From contig CAKSEY010000005.1 of assembly GCA_934448295.1 (NCBI GenBank), positions 128,524 through 192,523 of the forward strand: a stretch of 64,000 nucleotides of DNA. The letters run 5' to 3'. The notes under the pieces were generated by a model, which did not search any database, was not told the origin of the DNA, and worked only from the letters and a program-made list of their open reading frames with translations. Made by a program: the position numbers and the translations under genes. Shown one piece after another: positions 33,594 through 42,524 of this stretch; the first letter of the stretch is position 1; every line of letters starts with the position of its first letter. This DNA is from an uncultured Oscillospiraceae bacterium. GTDB lineage: Bacteria; Bacillota; Clostridia; Oscillospirales; Ruminococcaceae.

Positions 33594-34955
33594 TCATTTG
33601 CCCACGCAGAAGCGCTTGAAAACCTCTTCTATGACTTCCTCCCCGGCGCGCTTTCCGGAAAGCTCGTAAACCGCGTCCAGAGCCTGCTCCAGCATTACTC
33701 CCACCGCGTCCGGAGTTACCCCCAGAGCCGCCGCGCCGAGCGCCTGCTCCACCGAATCAGCCGCCCGGATAACGCAGTCGCGCTGGCGCTCGTTCGCCAG
33801 GAATCCCGCGTCCGGATCCAGCCGCGACAGGTCGAGCTTGTCGCTTATCGCTCTGGAAAGCGCCTTCGCCGCGCCGTCCTGCTTCGCGGAGAGCACCACC
33901 GGAGCTCCCACAGCCCGCTCTATTTCGCTGATATCCAGCTTCTGCGGCAGATCGGATTTGTTCACCACCGCCACCACATTCCTGCCGGAGATAAGCCCGA
34001 GAAGCCGCCTGTCCTCGTCGGAAAGCTCCCTTGAGCCGTCGAACACCGCCAGGATAATATCCGCGCTTTCAAGCCGCTTCAGCATGATGTCCACGCCGAT
34101 TTTCTCCACCGGATCGTCCGTTTCGCGTATCCCGGCGCAGTCCGCCACGCGGAGAACTATATCCCCCAGGGAGACGGTTTCCTCCACGATGTCCCGGGTA
34201 GTCCCGGCAATGTCGGAAACTATGCTCCTCTGCTGACCCGCGAGGCTGTTCATCAGCGTGGATTTCCCCGCGTTCGGCTTGCCGACTATCGCGCAGGAGA
34301 TACCCTCCCGGAGCATACGCCCGGTGTCGTAGCCGGAAAGCAGCTCCCGGAACATATCCCGCACCGCCGTCAGCCGGTCGGTCAGCCACTGCTGAGTCAC
34401 CACCGGGGTGTCGTCCTCGGGGTAGTCTATCCACGCGGATATCTGCGCGGAGATGTCCATTATCCTGTCGGCGCAGTCCTCCATGCGGCGGTAGAGCGCG
34501 CCCTCGCGCTGACCGTTGGCGCAGCTCAGGAACTGCCCGCCCTGGGCGCTGATTATATCGGCGACCGCCTCCGCCTGGGTGAGCGACATCTTCCCGTTGA
34601 GAAGCGCGCGCTTGGTGAACTCCCCGGGCGCCGCCGGCTGAGCCCCCGCCTTTACGCAGGCGGAGAGCACGCGCCGTGTGACGTATATCCCGCCGTGGCA
34701 GGAAATTTCCGCCGTGTCCTCGCCGGTGTAGCTGTGCGGGGCGCGGTACATCAGCAGCACTCCGTCGTCCAGCAGCTCGCCGTTGTCGTATATCTTTCCG
34801 TAAGCCGCCCGGTAGCCCGGGAGCTCCGCGGCGCTCTTTCCGGAGACTGGTCTGAACACCCTTGCGGCTATCTCGGCGGCGTTTTCGCCGGATATCCTTA
34901 TCACGGAGATCCCCCCCGCTGCGGGGGGAGTTGCTATTGCACAAATAGTTGACAT
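33594..34955 (-). CDS. mnmE: tRNA uridine-5-carboxymethylaminomethyl modification GTPase
   Basis: MnmE works with MnmG on the wobble uridine of several tRNAs. The 453-residue protein has the folate-binding N domain (start STICAIATPPAAGGISVIRI), a G domain with GKPNAGKSTLMNSL (about 224-237), IAGTTRD switch and NKSD, and the C-terminal FCVGK with the catalytic Cys near residue 451. GAGGAAACC precedes the ATG. It follows the SecA-like gene by 7 bases. Confidence 0.97.
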   Translation of the reverse strand: MSTICAIATPPAAGGISVIRISGENAAEIAARVFRPVSGKSAAELPGYRAAYGKIYDNGELLDDGVLLMYRAPHSYTGEDTAEISCHGGIYVTRRVLSACVKAGAQPAAPGEFTKRALLNGKMSLTQAEAVADIISAQGGQFLSCANGQREGALYRRMEDCADRIMDISAQISAWIDYPEDDTPVVTQQWLTDRLTAVRDMFRELLSGYDTGRMLREGISCAIVGKPNAGKSTLMNSLAGQQRSIVSDIAGTTRDIVEETVSLGDIVLRVADCAGIRETDDPVEKIGVDIMLKRLESADIILAVFDGSRELSDEDRRLLGLISGRNVVAVVNKSDLPQKLDISEIERAVGAPVVLSAKQDGAAKALSRAISDKLDLSRLDPDAGFLANERQRDCVIRAADSVEQALGAAALGVTPDAVGVMLEQALDAVYELSGKRAGEEVIEEVFKRFCVGK

Positions 34956-34962
34956 GGTTTCC

Positions 34963-37251
34963 TCACTTCTTGCCGAAAAGCTTCGCGAAGAAGCCTTTTT
35001 TCTCCGGCTTTGCGGAATTTTCCTCCGGCGCGGGCTCGGATTTCTTCTGATTGCCGTCCGCTATCTCCTCGTTGTCGGAGAAAACGTTCAGCAGCAGCGG
35101 CTTGCGCCTGAATTCCTCGCCGGTGTCGTTGAGAAGATATGTGTAGGTGCGGCTCGGCATAAGCGGCTGATAATCCGCCGGGGATGGAGCCGCAAGCAGC
35201 TCGTCCAGCTTCTCCGCCATGCGCTCCGGCAGGCTCTCCGCCGCGCCCTCATAATATTCCTCGCAGGCGATGTTGTATTCCTCGGCGGGATTGCGCCCGG
35301 CTATCTGGGTCAGGTGTATGCCCTCCCGGAGATAAGCGGTGTAGTCGAGGTAATCGCACCAGAATTCGTTCAGCAGCGCCGCAAGCGCGATATCCTGCTT
35401 TGCCTGGAGCTTCTCTTCCCCGAGAAGCTTCACCGCCGCCGAGTACTGCTCAGGCGCGTGTTTCTGCCACATATCGCTGTGCCATGTGCCCTCTAAAAGC
35501 GCCGTGCGCTTCTCAAAGGTCATGGAGCGGTGCTTTTCGCCTATCATCGTGTATTTCATGAGGTTCACGCGCTCGTCAAAGGCGGCGCCCTCGGCTATGC
35601 GCTGTACGCGCTCGGCTTCCTTCAGCAGAGCCTTGTCCTCTATCGCGCCGCTCACCTTTTCGGCGGGGTAGTGCCTGCCGGAGACCAGCGAACGCAGGTT
35701 GTTGCGGGTCATTATCTCATCATCCAGCGCGGCGAAGAAGCGGCTCTCGCCGACGTCGCCCTGCCGCCCGGCGCGTCCCCTTAGCTGTTGGGTCATTCGG
35801 GAGGAATCCCGCATTGCCGCCGCCAGGACAAGCAGACCGCCTGCGGCTTCCACCTCGGATTTCGCGTGACAGTCCGCGCCGCCGAGCTTTATGTCTACTC
35901 CGCGCCCCGCCATGTTGGTGGAGATGGTGACGGCTCCCGGTTCGCCCGCCCGGGAGATTATATCGGCTTCCGCCTCGTCGTTCTTTGCGTTGAGCACGGT
36001 GCAGGGAATCCCGGCGGCTTCCAGCTCTGCGGAAAGGCACTCGGATTCCTCGATATTCGCCGTGCCCACAAGCACCGGGCGGTTTATCTCATGCGCCTGC
36101 TTTATCGCGGAGATGACCGCGCGGCGCTTCTCGTCCTGGTCGTAGTAAAGCTCCATCGGGCGGTCGGTGCGCTGGCACGGCAGCCGCGTGGGAATGACCT
36201 CGGTGGGAAGCCCGTATATCGTGTCGAATTCCTCCCGGGACTGCACCGCCGTGCCGGTCATTCCGGCAAGCTTCGGGAAAAGCCGCAGGAAGTACTGGAG
36301 CGCGATATTGCCCATTATCCTGCCGCGGGAGGTGATTTTCAGCCCGTGCTTCGCCTCCACCGCCGCCTGTAAGTCCCCCGGGAAAACGCGCCCCGGGGCG
36401 GCTCTTCCGGTAAATTCGTCCACAAGCAGCACCGCGCCGTCCCGCAGAATGTAGTCCTTGTCCTCGTGCAGTAGCTCCCGCGCCTTTATGCAGGCACATA
36501 TCTTCGCAAGGAGAGCCGCAGAATCCGCATCGTAGATGTTGCAGGAGAATATCTCCTCCGCCTTGTCTGCACCCGCGTCCGTGAGGTACACGTTGCGGCT
36601 GTCCTCGTCAACGCCGTAGTCGTCCTCAGTGAATCCCGCCACCTTCTGGTAGACCTCTGCGGTGGAGCCGTCGTCCTGCGCGGCGATATCCCCGGCGATT
36701 ACCAGCGGAATACGCGCCTCGTCTATCATAATGCTGTCGGCTTCGTCCACTATCGCAAAGTTGAGCTTTTCCGGGAAAGCCATCTTCTCCGGCTCAAAGC
36801 ACGCGAAATCCCGCAGGTAATCGAACCCCGCCTCCTTGGCGGTAAGGTAAGTCACCTGCTTCGCGTACTGCTCCCGGCGCTCCTCCCGGGGAGTGTCGGC
36901 GGTGATACAGCCGAGGGAGACCCCCATCTCGTCATAGACCGGCTTCATCATGGTGAAGTCGCGCCGCGCGAGGTAATCGTTGAAGGTCAGCACCATGACC
37001 TGACCGCCGTTCAGCGCCTCATGGCAGGCGGAGAACACCGCCGCAAGGGTCTTTCCCTCGCCGGTCTGCATCTGCACCATGTTGTGCCCGGAGAGCGCCA
37101 GCGCCGCGCCTATCTGCTCCTCGTAGGGCGTTATACCCAGAGTATTCTGCACCGCGCAATATACCCGGGAGAATATCTCGGGAATACCGTTTCCCTCCGC
37201 ACCGCCGTCCCGCGCCAGGGAAACTATCTGTGAAATGGTTTTGTTATCCAT
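34963..37251 (-). CDS. SecA-like preprotein translocase ATPase (second-type SecA)
   Basis: A 762-residue ATPase with all SecA helicase motifs: VQMQTGEGKTLAA near 60, AIVDEADSIMIDEAR near 165, TGTAVQ, TISTNMAGRGVDIKLGG and QLRGRAGRQGD. It lacks the Cys-rich zinc C-terminus and ends in a Lys/Phe tail (KKGFFAKLFGKK) after a Glu/Pro linker. Housekeeping SecA is usually 830-900 residues, so this is more likely an accessory SecA, but the window shows no export partner. The start at 37251 is chosen for AGGTGG 5 bases upstream. Confidence 0.85.
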   Translation of the reverse strand: MDNKTISQIVSLARDGGAEGNGIPEIFSRVYCAVQNTLGITPYEEQIGAALALSGHNMVQMQTGEGKTLAAVFSACHEALNGGQVMVLTFNDYLARRDFTMMKPVYDEMGVSLGCITADTPREERREQYAKQVTYLTAKEAGFDYLRDFACFEPEKMAFPEKLNFAIVDEADSIMIDEARIPLVIAGDIAAQDDGSTAEVYQKVAGFTEDDYGVDEDSRNVYLTDAGADKAEEIFSCNIYDADSAALLAKICACIKARELLHEDKDYILRDGAVLLVDEFTGRAAPGRVFPGDLQAAVEAKHGLKITSRGRIMGNIALQYFLRLFPKLAGMTGTAVQSREEFDTIYGLPTEVIPTRLPCQRTDRPMELYYDQDEKRRAVISAIKQAHEINRPVLVGTANIEESECLSAELEAAGIPCTVLNAKNDEAEADIISRAGEPGAVTISTNMAGRGVDIKLGGADCHAKSEVEAAGGLLVLAAAMRDSSRMTQQLRGRAGRQGDVGESRFFAALDDEIMTRNNLRSLVSGRHYPAEKVSGAIEDKALLKEAERVQRIAEGAAFDERVNLMKYTMIGEKHRSMTFEKRTALLEGTWHSDMWQKHAPEQYSAAVKLLGEEKLQAKQDIALAALLNEFWCDYLDYTAYLREGIHLTQIAGRNPAEEYNIACEEYYEGAAESLPERMAEKLDELLAAPSPADYQPLMPSRTYTYLLNDTGEEFRRKPLLLNVFSDNEEIADGNQKKSEPAPEENSAKPEKKGFFAKLFGKK

Positions 37252-37264
37252 AAGCACCACCTGT

Positions 37265-37451
37265 TTTTAATTCGGAATTAATTGTGCCGCTGTCGCGGCA
37301 GTTATCCGATTGTATCAAAAATTATAATCCGCTGCGAAGCGCAGACACGATGTCTGCGCAGTTGCCCCAAAGGGCGACAGGACGCCGCCCAACAGTGGGC
37401 AACAGGGGACACTCGAAATTACGAATGATGAATTCCTAATTCCGAATTGAT
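37265..37451. repeat. Intergenic AATTCGGAATT repeat (longest copy)
   Basis: It begins AATTCGGAATT and a GCCGCTGTCGCGGC hairpin, then TTATCCGATTGTATC, the reverse complement of the block in the 32.9 kb copy. It continues with a CTGCGAAGCGCAG-type hairpin and a GC-rich stretch, and closes with AATTCCTAATTCCGAATT. It lies upstream of the SecA-like gene and downstream of the 79-residue gene. Confidence 0.75.
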
Positions 37452-37691
37452 TTATGTTTTCCATATAAGTTCGATCATTTTCGGGAGCTGCTTTCCGCGG
37501 TATTCCCGCAGAGCCTGCTGTGCCTTGCTCTGATACATACGGTATTCGCCCGGGATATCCGAGCTCACCGACAGGCAGTATTCCGAGCGCATATCCACGG
37601 AAAGGCTGTATGTGCGGTCCGGGTCGCCGTCTATCTGGACGTTTACGGTCAGGATGTATCCGTCAAGCACAAAATCCGTTATTCTCAGCAT
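37452..37691 (-). CDS. Hypothetical 79-residue protein
   Basis: A small soluble protein starting MLRITDFVLDGYILTVNVQI, with a predicted beta-rich N half and a basic helical C half ending LPKMIELIWKT. I do not recognise a family. AAAGGAG lies 10 bases before the ATG and a perfect consensus promoter drives it. It is followed by the long intergenic repeat. Confidence 0.75.
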   Translation of the reverse strand: MLRITDFVLDGYILTVNVQIDGDPDRTYSLSVDMRSEYCLSVSSDIPGEYRMYQSKAQQALREYRGKQLPKMIELIWKT

Positions 37692-37725
37692 TTGAAGCAC
37701 TCCTTTAAAATGTATACTGTAATAT

Positions 37726-37754
37726 ATTATAATGCTATTTTTATTGCCTGTCAA
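37726..37754 (-). promoter_or_regulatory. Perfect consensus promoter for the 79-residue gene
   Basis: On the minus strand TTGACA (37749-37754), a 17-base spacer and TATAAT (37726-37731). It is back to back with the GH130 promoter. Confidence 0.85.
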
Positions 37755-37756
37755 CC

Positions 37757-37785
37757 TTGAAATCTTTCCGGATTTATGCTATAAT
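37757..37785 (+). promoter_or_regulatory. Promoter for the GH130 gene
   Basis: TTGAAA (37757-37762), a 17-base spacer and TATAAT (37780-37785), about 60 bases before the start codon at 37847. Confidence 0.8.
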
Positions 37786-37846
37786 AAATCTGTATTTATA
37801 TTTTGCGTGCCGGGAGCGGTATTTTTCCCGGAAGAAAGGATATTTT

Positions 37847-39034
37847 ATGCTGACAAAAGAACAGTTTGACGCAAGGCTTGCAAAGCTTGTACAGGCTCAG
37901 GAGGAGCTTATCTCCCGCCCGAATCCCGAGTCCGATTTTTACAACGGAGTTTACACCCGCTACCAGAACCCGGTGCTCACCGCCGCGCACGCTCCTATAA
38001 TCTGGAGATACGACCTTTCCTACAACGACAACCCCAACCTCATGGAGCGCCTCGGCGTTAACGCGGTGATGAACTCCGGCGCGGTTTACCTCAACGGAAA
38101 GTACTGCCTGGTTGCCCGCGTAGAGGGCGCAGACCGCAAGTCCTTCTTCGCCGTTGCGGAGAGCGACAAGCCCACCGAGGGCTTCCGCTTCAGGGACTAC
38201 CCGGTGGTTCTCCCCGACACCTGCCCCGAGGAGACCAACGTCTATGATATGCGCCTGACCCAGCACGAGGACGGCTGGATATACGGCGTTTTCTGCTCCG
38301 AGAGCAAGGATAAGGAAAACCCCGACCTTTCCGCGGCTACCGCTCAGGCTGGTATCGTCCGCACAAAGGACCTCGTTACATGGGAGCGCCTGCCTAACCT
38401 CATTTCCAAGTCCCCGCAGCAGAGAAACGTCGTTCTCCACCCGGAATTCGTGAACGGAATGTACGCGTTCTACACCCGCCCGCAGGACGATTTCATCTCC
38501 ACAGGCTCCGGCGGAGGAGTATGCTTCGCGCTGTGCAAGGATATCACAAACCCGGTGCTCTGCACTGACGAGGTGGTCATCTCCCCGAGAGTTTACCACA
38601 CCATCACCGAGGTAAAGAACGGCGCCGGCGCTGTCCCGATAAAGACCCCGAAGGGCTGGATACACATTGCCCACGGCGTAAGAAACACCGCCGCAGGTCT
38701 GCGCTATGTCATCTACGTTTTCGCAACTGACCTCAACGACCCGTCAAAGCTCATCGCAAGCCCGTCCGGTCTGTTCATCGCCCCGCACGGTATCGAGAGA
38801 GTGGGCGACGTTTCCAACGTGGCGTTCACAAACGGCGCCATCGTCCGCGAGGACGGCAGCGTTTACATCTACTACGCTTCCTCCGACACAAGGCTGCACG
38901 TTGCCTCCACCACTATCGAGCAGCTCATGGACTACACGTTCAACACTCCCTCCGACCCGCTGCGCTCCGCTGACTGCGTAAAGCAGCGCTGCGAGCTTAT
39001 CTCAAAGAACCTCGCCGGAGAGCGCAAGGCATGA
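37847..39034 (+). CDS. GH130 phosphorylase, probably 4-O-beta-mannosyl-glucose phosphorylase
   Basis: A 395-residue five-bladed propeller enzyme of family GH130 without signal peptide. It would cleave beta-mannosyl-glucose with phosphate to give mannose-1-phosphate and glucose. The segments RYQNPVLTAAHAPIIWRYDL, NSGAVYLNGKYCLVARVEG and HTITEVKNGAGAVPIKTPKG match the mannosylglucose phosphorylases of Ruminococcus. Mannooligosaccharide phosphorylase is the main alternative. GAAAGGATATTTT precedes the ATG. Codon use suggests high expression. Its stop overlaps the NUDIX start (ATGA). Confidence 0.85.
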   Translation: MLTKEQFDARLAKLVQAQEELISRPNPESDFYNGVYTRYQNPVLTAAHAPIIWRYDLSYNDNPNLMERLGVNAVMNSGAVYLNGKYCLVARVEGADRKSFFAVAESDKPTEGFRFRDYPVVLPDTCPEETNVYDMRLTQHEDGWIYGVFCSESKDKENPDLSAATAQAGIVRTKDLVTWERLPNLISKSPQQRNVVLHPEFVNGMYAFYTRPQDDFISTGSGGGVCFALCKDITNPVLCTDEVVISPRVYHTITEVKNGAGAVPIKTPKGWIHIAHGVRNTAAGLRYVIYVFATDLNDPSKLIASPSGLFIAPHGIERVGDVSNVAFTNGAIVREDGSVYIYYASSDTRLHVASTTIEQLMDYTFNTPSDPLRSADCVKQRCELISKNLAGERKA

Positions 39035-39573
39035 GCGAATACTTCGACCTATACACCGCCGACAGGCGCCGCCTTGGCAGGAGGATACAGCGGGGCGCGC
39101 CGGTTCCCCACGGGGAATACCACATCGTGGTGCAGATAATGACGGTGAACAGCCGGGGGGAAATACTCCTGACGCAGCGCGTGCCCGAAAAGACCAGCGG
39201 CGGCAGGTGGGAGTGCAGCGGCGGCTGCGCGATAAGCGGCGAATCCAGCCGGGAGGCGGCGGTGCGCGAACTGCGCGAGGAAACAGGTATCCGCGCGAAC
39301 ACTGCGGAGATCTCGCTGGAATGGACGCTCACCACCGAAAGCATGCTGCGGGACTTCTATATCGTACACAAGGATATCCGGCTGGAGCAGCTTGTTTTGC
39401 AGTCCACCGAGGTATGCGCCGCAAAATGGGTGACCTTCGACCGGCTGCGGGAGATGGCGCTGGGCGGTCAGACCACCCGCACCGTCTCAAGATGGCTGGA
39501 AAACCGGGGCGGAGACCTGCGCCGGAGAGTTTCCGAGATAGCCGAAGCCGCAAGGCTTGACAGGGCTCAATAG
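39031..39573 (+). CDS. NUDIX hydrolase
   Basis: A 180-residue NUDIX protein with the box GESSREAAVRELREETGI (about 70-87) after GGRWECSGGCAIS. NUDIX enzymes hydrolyse nucleoside diphosphates linked to another group; the YfcD/Idi-like N-terminus (DLYTADRRRLGRRIQRG) does not define the substrate. It overlaps the GH130 gene by four bases, so it could act on a nucleotide-sugar by-product (inference). Confidence 0.88.
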   Translation: MSEYFDLYTADRRRLGRRIQRGAPVPHGEYHIVVQIMTVNSRGEILLTQRVPEKTSGGRWECSGGCAISGESSREAAVRELREETGIRANTAEISLEWTLTTESMLRDFYIVHKDIRLEQLVLQSTEVCAAKWVTFDRLREMALGGQTTRTVSRWLENRGGDLRRRVSEIAEAARLDRAQ

Positions 39574-39591
39574 CCCGGAGGTGCTTCGAAA

Positions 39592-40251
39592 ATGAAGATA
39601 ATCATCGTCGGCGGCGGCAGAGTGGGGTACTACCTTGCGGAATCCCTCCGCCGGGACGGCCACGAAACCGTGGTGATAGAGCGCGACAGGGAGCAGAGCC
39701 GCGTCTGCGCGAATCTGCTGGACGTCACCGTGTGCTGCGGAGACGGCACCTCCCAGGAAACGCTGAGAGCCGCCGGAGCCGCCGATGCGGACGTTGTCGC
39801 CGCAGTAATGGGCAGGGACGAAAGCAACCTTGTCTGCTGCCAGACTGCGAAAAAGATATTCGGCGTGAAAAAGACGGTGGCTAAGGTAAACGACCCGAAG
39901 AACGTCGCCGCGCTGAGAGCCCTTGGGGTGGACACGGTGGTTTCCGCCACCGACCACATCATACAGTGCCTGGAGCGCGAGGTGGATATCTCCTCGGTAA
40001 AGGAGCTGCTGGAGCTGAGCGGCGGCACCGCCACACTGCTTGAGATCACTCTGCCGGAGGAATACAGGCTTGCCGGCACCACGCTGATGGAGCTTGCCCT
40101 GCCGGTAAGCTGCAACATAGTCTGCATAAACCGGGGCGGGAACACGATAATCCCGCGCGGTCAGACGAAGCTCCACAGCGGCGACATACTGCTGGTCGTG
40201 GCGCTGAGTTCCATTGAAAAGGAGCTTCGCAGAGCGCTGAAGCTTAAATAA
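39592..40251 (+). CDS. TrkA-type potassium-uptake regulatory protein
   Basis: A 219-residue RCK protein with the dinucleotide loop IIIVGGGRVGYYLAESLRRDG (split across residues 2-22) and an RCK C domain (about 135-217) ending in a GDILLVVALSS strand. It is a full-length KtrA/TrkA regulator. It lies 18 bases after the NUDIX gene behind CCCGGAGG and is followed by a repeat. Confidence 0.88.
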   Translation: MKIIIVGGGRVGYYLAESLRRDGHETVVIERDREQSRVCANLLDVTVCCGDGTSQETLRAAGAADADVVAAVMGRDESNLVCCQTAKKIFGVKKTVAKVNDPKNVAALRALGVDTVVSATDHIIQCLEREVDISSVKELLELSGGTATLLEITLPEEYRLAGTTLMELALPVSCNIVCINRGGNTIIPRGQTKLHSGDILLVVALSSIEKELRRALKLK

Positions 40252-40390
40252 ATTCGGAATTCGGAATTCTTAATTCGGAATTGAATGTGTCCGGCTTCGC
40301 CGGACGGATTTCAATTACAGCTATTTTAAATCAGTCCGCGACAGCGGACACCGAAATTCCGAATTCCTAATTCCGAATTCCGAATTAAAA
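40252..40390. repeat. Intergenic AATTCGGAATT repeat
   Basis: It opens with AATTCGGAATTCGGAATTC, has a GTCCGGCTTCGCCGGAC hairpin with a TTCG loop, then AGTCCGCGACAGCGGAC, and closes with AATTCCGAATTCCTAATTCC. The ends are inverted to each other. It lies between trkA and the FtsA-family gene. Confidence 0.75.
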
Positions 40391-40403
40391 AAGTGGGAGT
40401 ATT

Positions 40404-42524
40404 ATGGAAGAAAAGAAAACGCGCACAGCCGGGGACGGTAAGTCTGGCAGCGGGGCTCCGCGCACTGCCGCAAAAAAATCTCCGAAAAAAACCGGGGCCG
40501 CTAAGTCCTCCGCACCCAGGCGCACCAAGAAACAGCAGGGCGGCATGATATTCGCGCTGGATATCGGCACCCGCACAGTCGTTGGAATTCTCGCGCAGAA
40601 GGACGGAGACGGCTACAAGCTCATCGACATGGAGACCCGGGAGCACGAGAGCCGCTCCATGACCGACGGTCAGATAGAGGACATCGACGCGGTGGCGGCG
40701 GTGGTGAAAGCCGTGCGCTCCGAACTGGAAAAGCGGCAGTCCGTGAAGCTCCAGAGGGTGTGCGTTGCCGCCGCCGGAAGAGCGCTGCGGACGCTCCGTC
40801 ACAAAAGCGGCTATGACGTTTCGGCAAAGCGCGTTATCTCCGCCGAGGATATCCGCGCCGCCGAGCTGGAAGCCGTGCGCTCCGCCGAGGAGCAGTTCAC
40901 CGGAGAAAACGCGAACAGCTCGTTTTACTGTGTGGGTCACAGCGTTATCTCCCTGGAGCTTGACGGCTACAAGGTAAGCAAGCCTGAGGGGCACCGGGGT
41001 AACGTCCTCGCCACAGAGGTCATCGCGGCATTCCTGCCGGCATATGTGGTGGAGAGCCTGTGCGCCGCAGTGGACGCGGCAGGTCTGGAGACCGCCGGGC
41101 TGACCCTGGAGCCTATCGCGGCGATAAACGCGGTAGTCCCGAAGGAGCTGCGGCTCATAAATATCGTCATGTGCGATATCGGCGCGGGCACCTCGGACGT
41201 TGCCGCCTCCCGGGACGGCAGCATAGTCGCCTACGGAATGGCGACGGTCGCCGGGGACGAAATAACCGAATCCCTGATGAAGCAGCTTCTGGTGGATTTC
41301 AACGAGGCGGAGCGCATAAAGACCTCCCCTGCCCCGCAGACGGAATACACGGATATCCTGTTCATGAAGCACACGATAACCGCCGAGCAGGTCGCGGAAT
41401 TGCTGCGCCCGGCGGCGGAGCAGCTTGCCCAGGCGATAGCTGACGAGATACTTTCAGCGAACGGCGGCGCTCCGCAGGCGGTGTTCCTGGTGGGCGGCGG
41501 AAGCAGGCTCGCCGGGCTGCCGGAGCTTGTGGCACAGCGTCTCGGGATGCCTCCGCAGAGGGTCGCGGCGGGGACCCGCGAGATGATACGCGGCATTTCC
41601 GTACCGAAAAATGTCGTTATCGGCGCGGAGCACGCAACTCCCATCGGTATCGCGATAACCTCCTCCGACGGCGTGAAGTACGACTTCACCACGATAACCC
41701 TCAACGGCAGGAAGATACGCGCGCTGGATACCCGCAGGCTGACGGTGTTTGAACTGTGCACTCTCGGCGGGATAAAGCCGGAGCAGCTCATGGCGCGCTC
41801 CGGAAAGGCGCTGGGCTTCACGCTGGACGGCGAGCGGCAGTTGCTGCGCGGCACTCCCAGCGTACAGGCGGAGATGACCCTCAACGGAAAGCCCTGCTCC
41901 CTAAACACGCAGGTGCGCAAGGGAGACGAGGTGTGCGTAACTCCCGCGATACCGGGCGAGGACGCTGCTTCGCTGCTCTCCGACCACTACGATATGGCGG
42001 GAATGTTCACGGCTGAGATAACCGCAGACGGAAAGCGTATTCTTGCCGGAGATTACCTGCTGGTAAACGGAAGTCCGGTGACGGCTGACGCGGACATCGA
42101 AAACGGAAGCACGATAATACATATCCGGCGAGGCACCTACGCGGATATCCTGGCGGAGCTTGGCATAGACCCGGCGCTTGCGCTGCTTGACGGCGCGGCG
42201 GTGGAACTCTCCGCAGTACCGCAGGAGGGCGATGAGATAACCGTTGCGGCTCCCGCCCCTGCGGCGCCGAAAACAGACGCTCCGCCGCAGACGGAAACAG
42301 CAGGCGCTCCCGCGGCAGAAAACGGGATTCCGATAGTGTTCAACGGAATTCCGGCGGAATTCCCTGCGAAACCGGGGCAGTCCCCGATTTTCCTTGATAT
42401 CCTGGCGGCATTCGCGGACGACCCCACGGAGCTGCTGGCACATTCAGCGACAGTCACAATAAACGGCAGGACTGCGAGACTTGACGAGGTGATACACAGC
42501 GGTGATGAGATCGTTATTGAATAA
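40404..42524 (+). CDS. FtsA-family actin-like protein with long N- and C-terminal extensions
   Basis: A 706-residue protein. Residues 1-48 are a basic Lys/Ser/Ala tail; 50-440 are an FtsA/MreB-type ATPase with FALDIGTRTVVGIL (phosphate 1), CDIGAGTSDVAASRDGS (phosphate 2) and VFLVGGGSRLAGLPELV (adenosine). The remaining 260 residues contain three small beta units of the form NG-x-n-GDEI-x-V and a Pro/Ala linker. The amphipathic membrane anchor of true FtsA is not evident. It may act in division or cell-shape control; the role is open. Confidence 0.75.
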   Translation: MEEKKTRTAGDGKSGSGAPRTAAKKSPKKTGAAKSSAPRRTKKQQGGMIFALDIGTRTVVGILAQKDGDGYKLIDMETREHESRSMTDGQIEDIDAVAAVVKAVRSELEKRQSVKLQRVCVAAAGRALRTLRHKSGYDVSAKRVISAEDIRAAELEAVRSAEEQFTGENANSSFYCVGHSVISLELDGYKVSKPEGHRGNVLATEVIAAFLPAYVVESLCAAVDAAGLETAGLTLEPIAAINAVVPKELRLINIVMCDIGAGTSDVAASRDGSIVAYGMATVAGDEITESLMKQLLVDFNEAERIKTSPAPQTEYTDILFMKHTITAEQVAELLRPAAEQLAQAIADEILSANGGAPQAVFLVGGGSRLAGLPELVAQRLGMPPQRVAAGTREMIRGISVPKNVVIGAEHATPIGIAITSSDGVKYDFTTITLNGRKIRALDTRRLTVFELCTLGGIKPEQLMARSGKALGFTLDGERQLLRGTPSVQAEMTLNGKPCSLNTQVRKGDEVCVTPAIPGEDAASLLSDHYDMAGMFTAEITADGKRILAGDYLLVNGSPVTADADIENGSTIIHIRRGTYADILAELGIDPALALLDGAAVELSAVPQEGDEITVAAPAPAAPKTDAPPQTETAGAPAAENGIPIVFNGIPAEFPAKPGQSPIFLDILAAFADDPTELLAHSATVTINGRTARLDEVIHSGDEIVIE

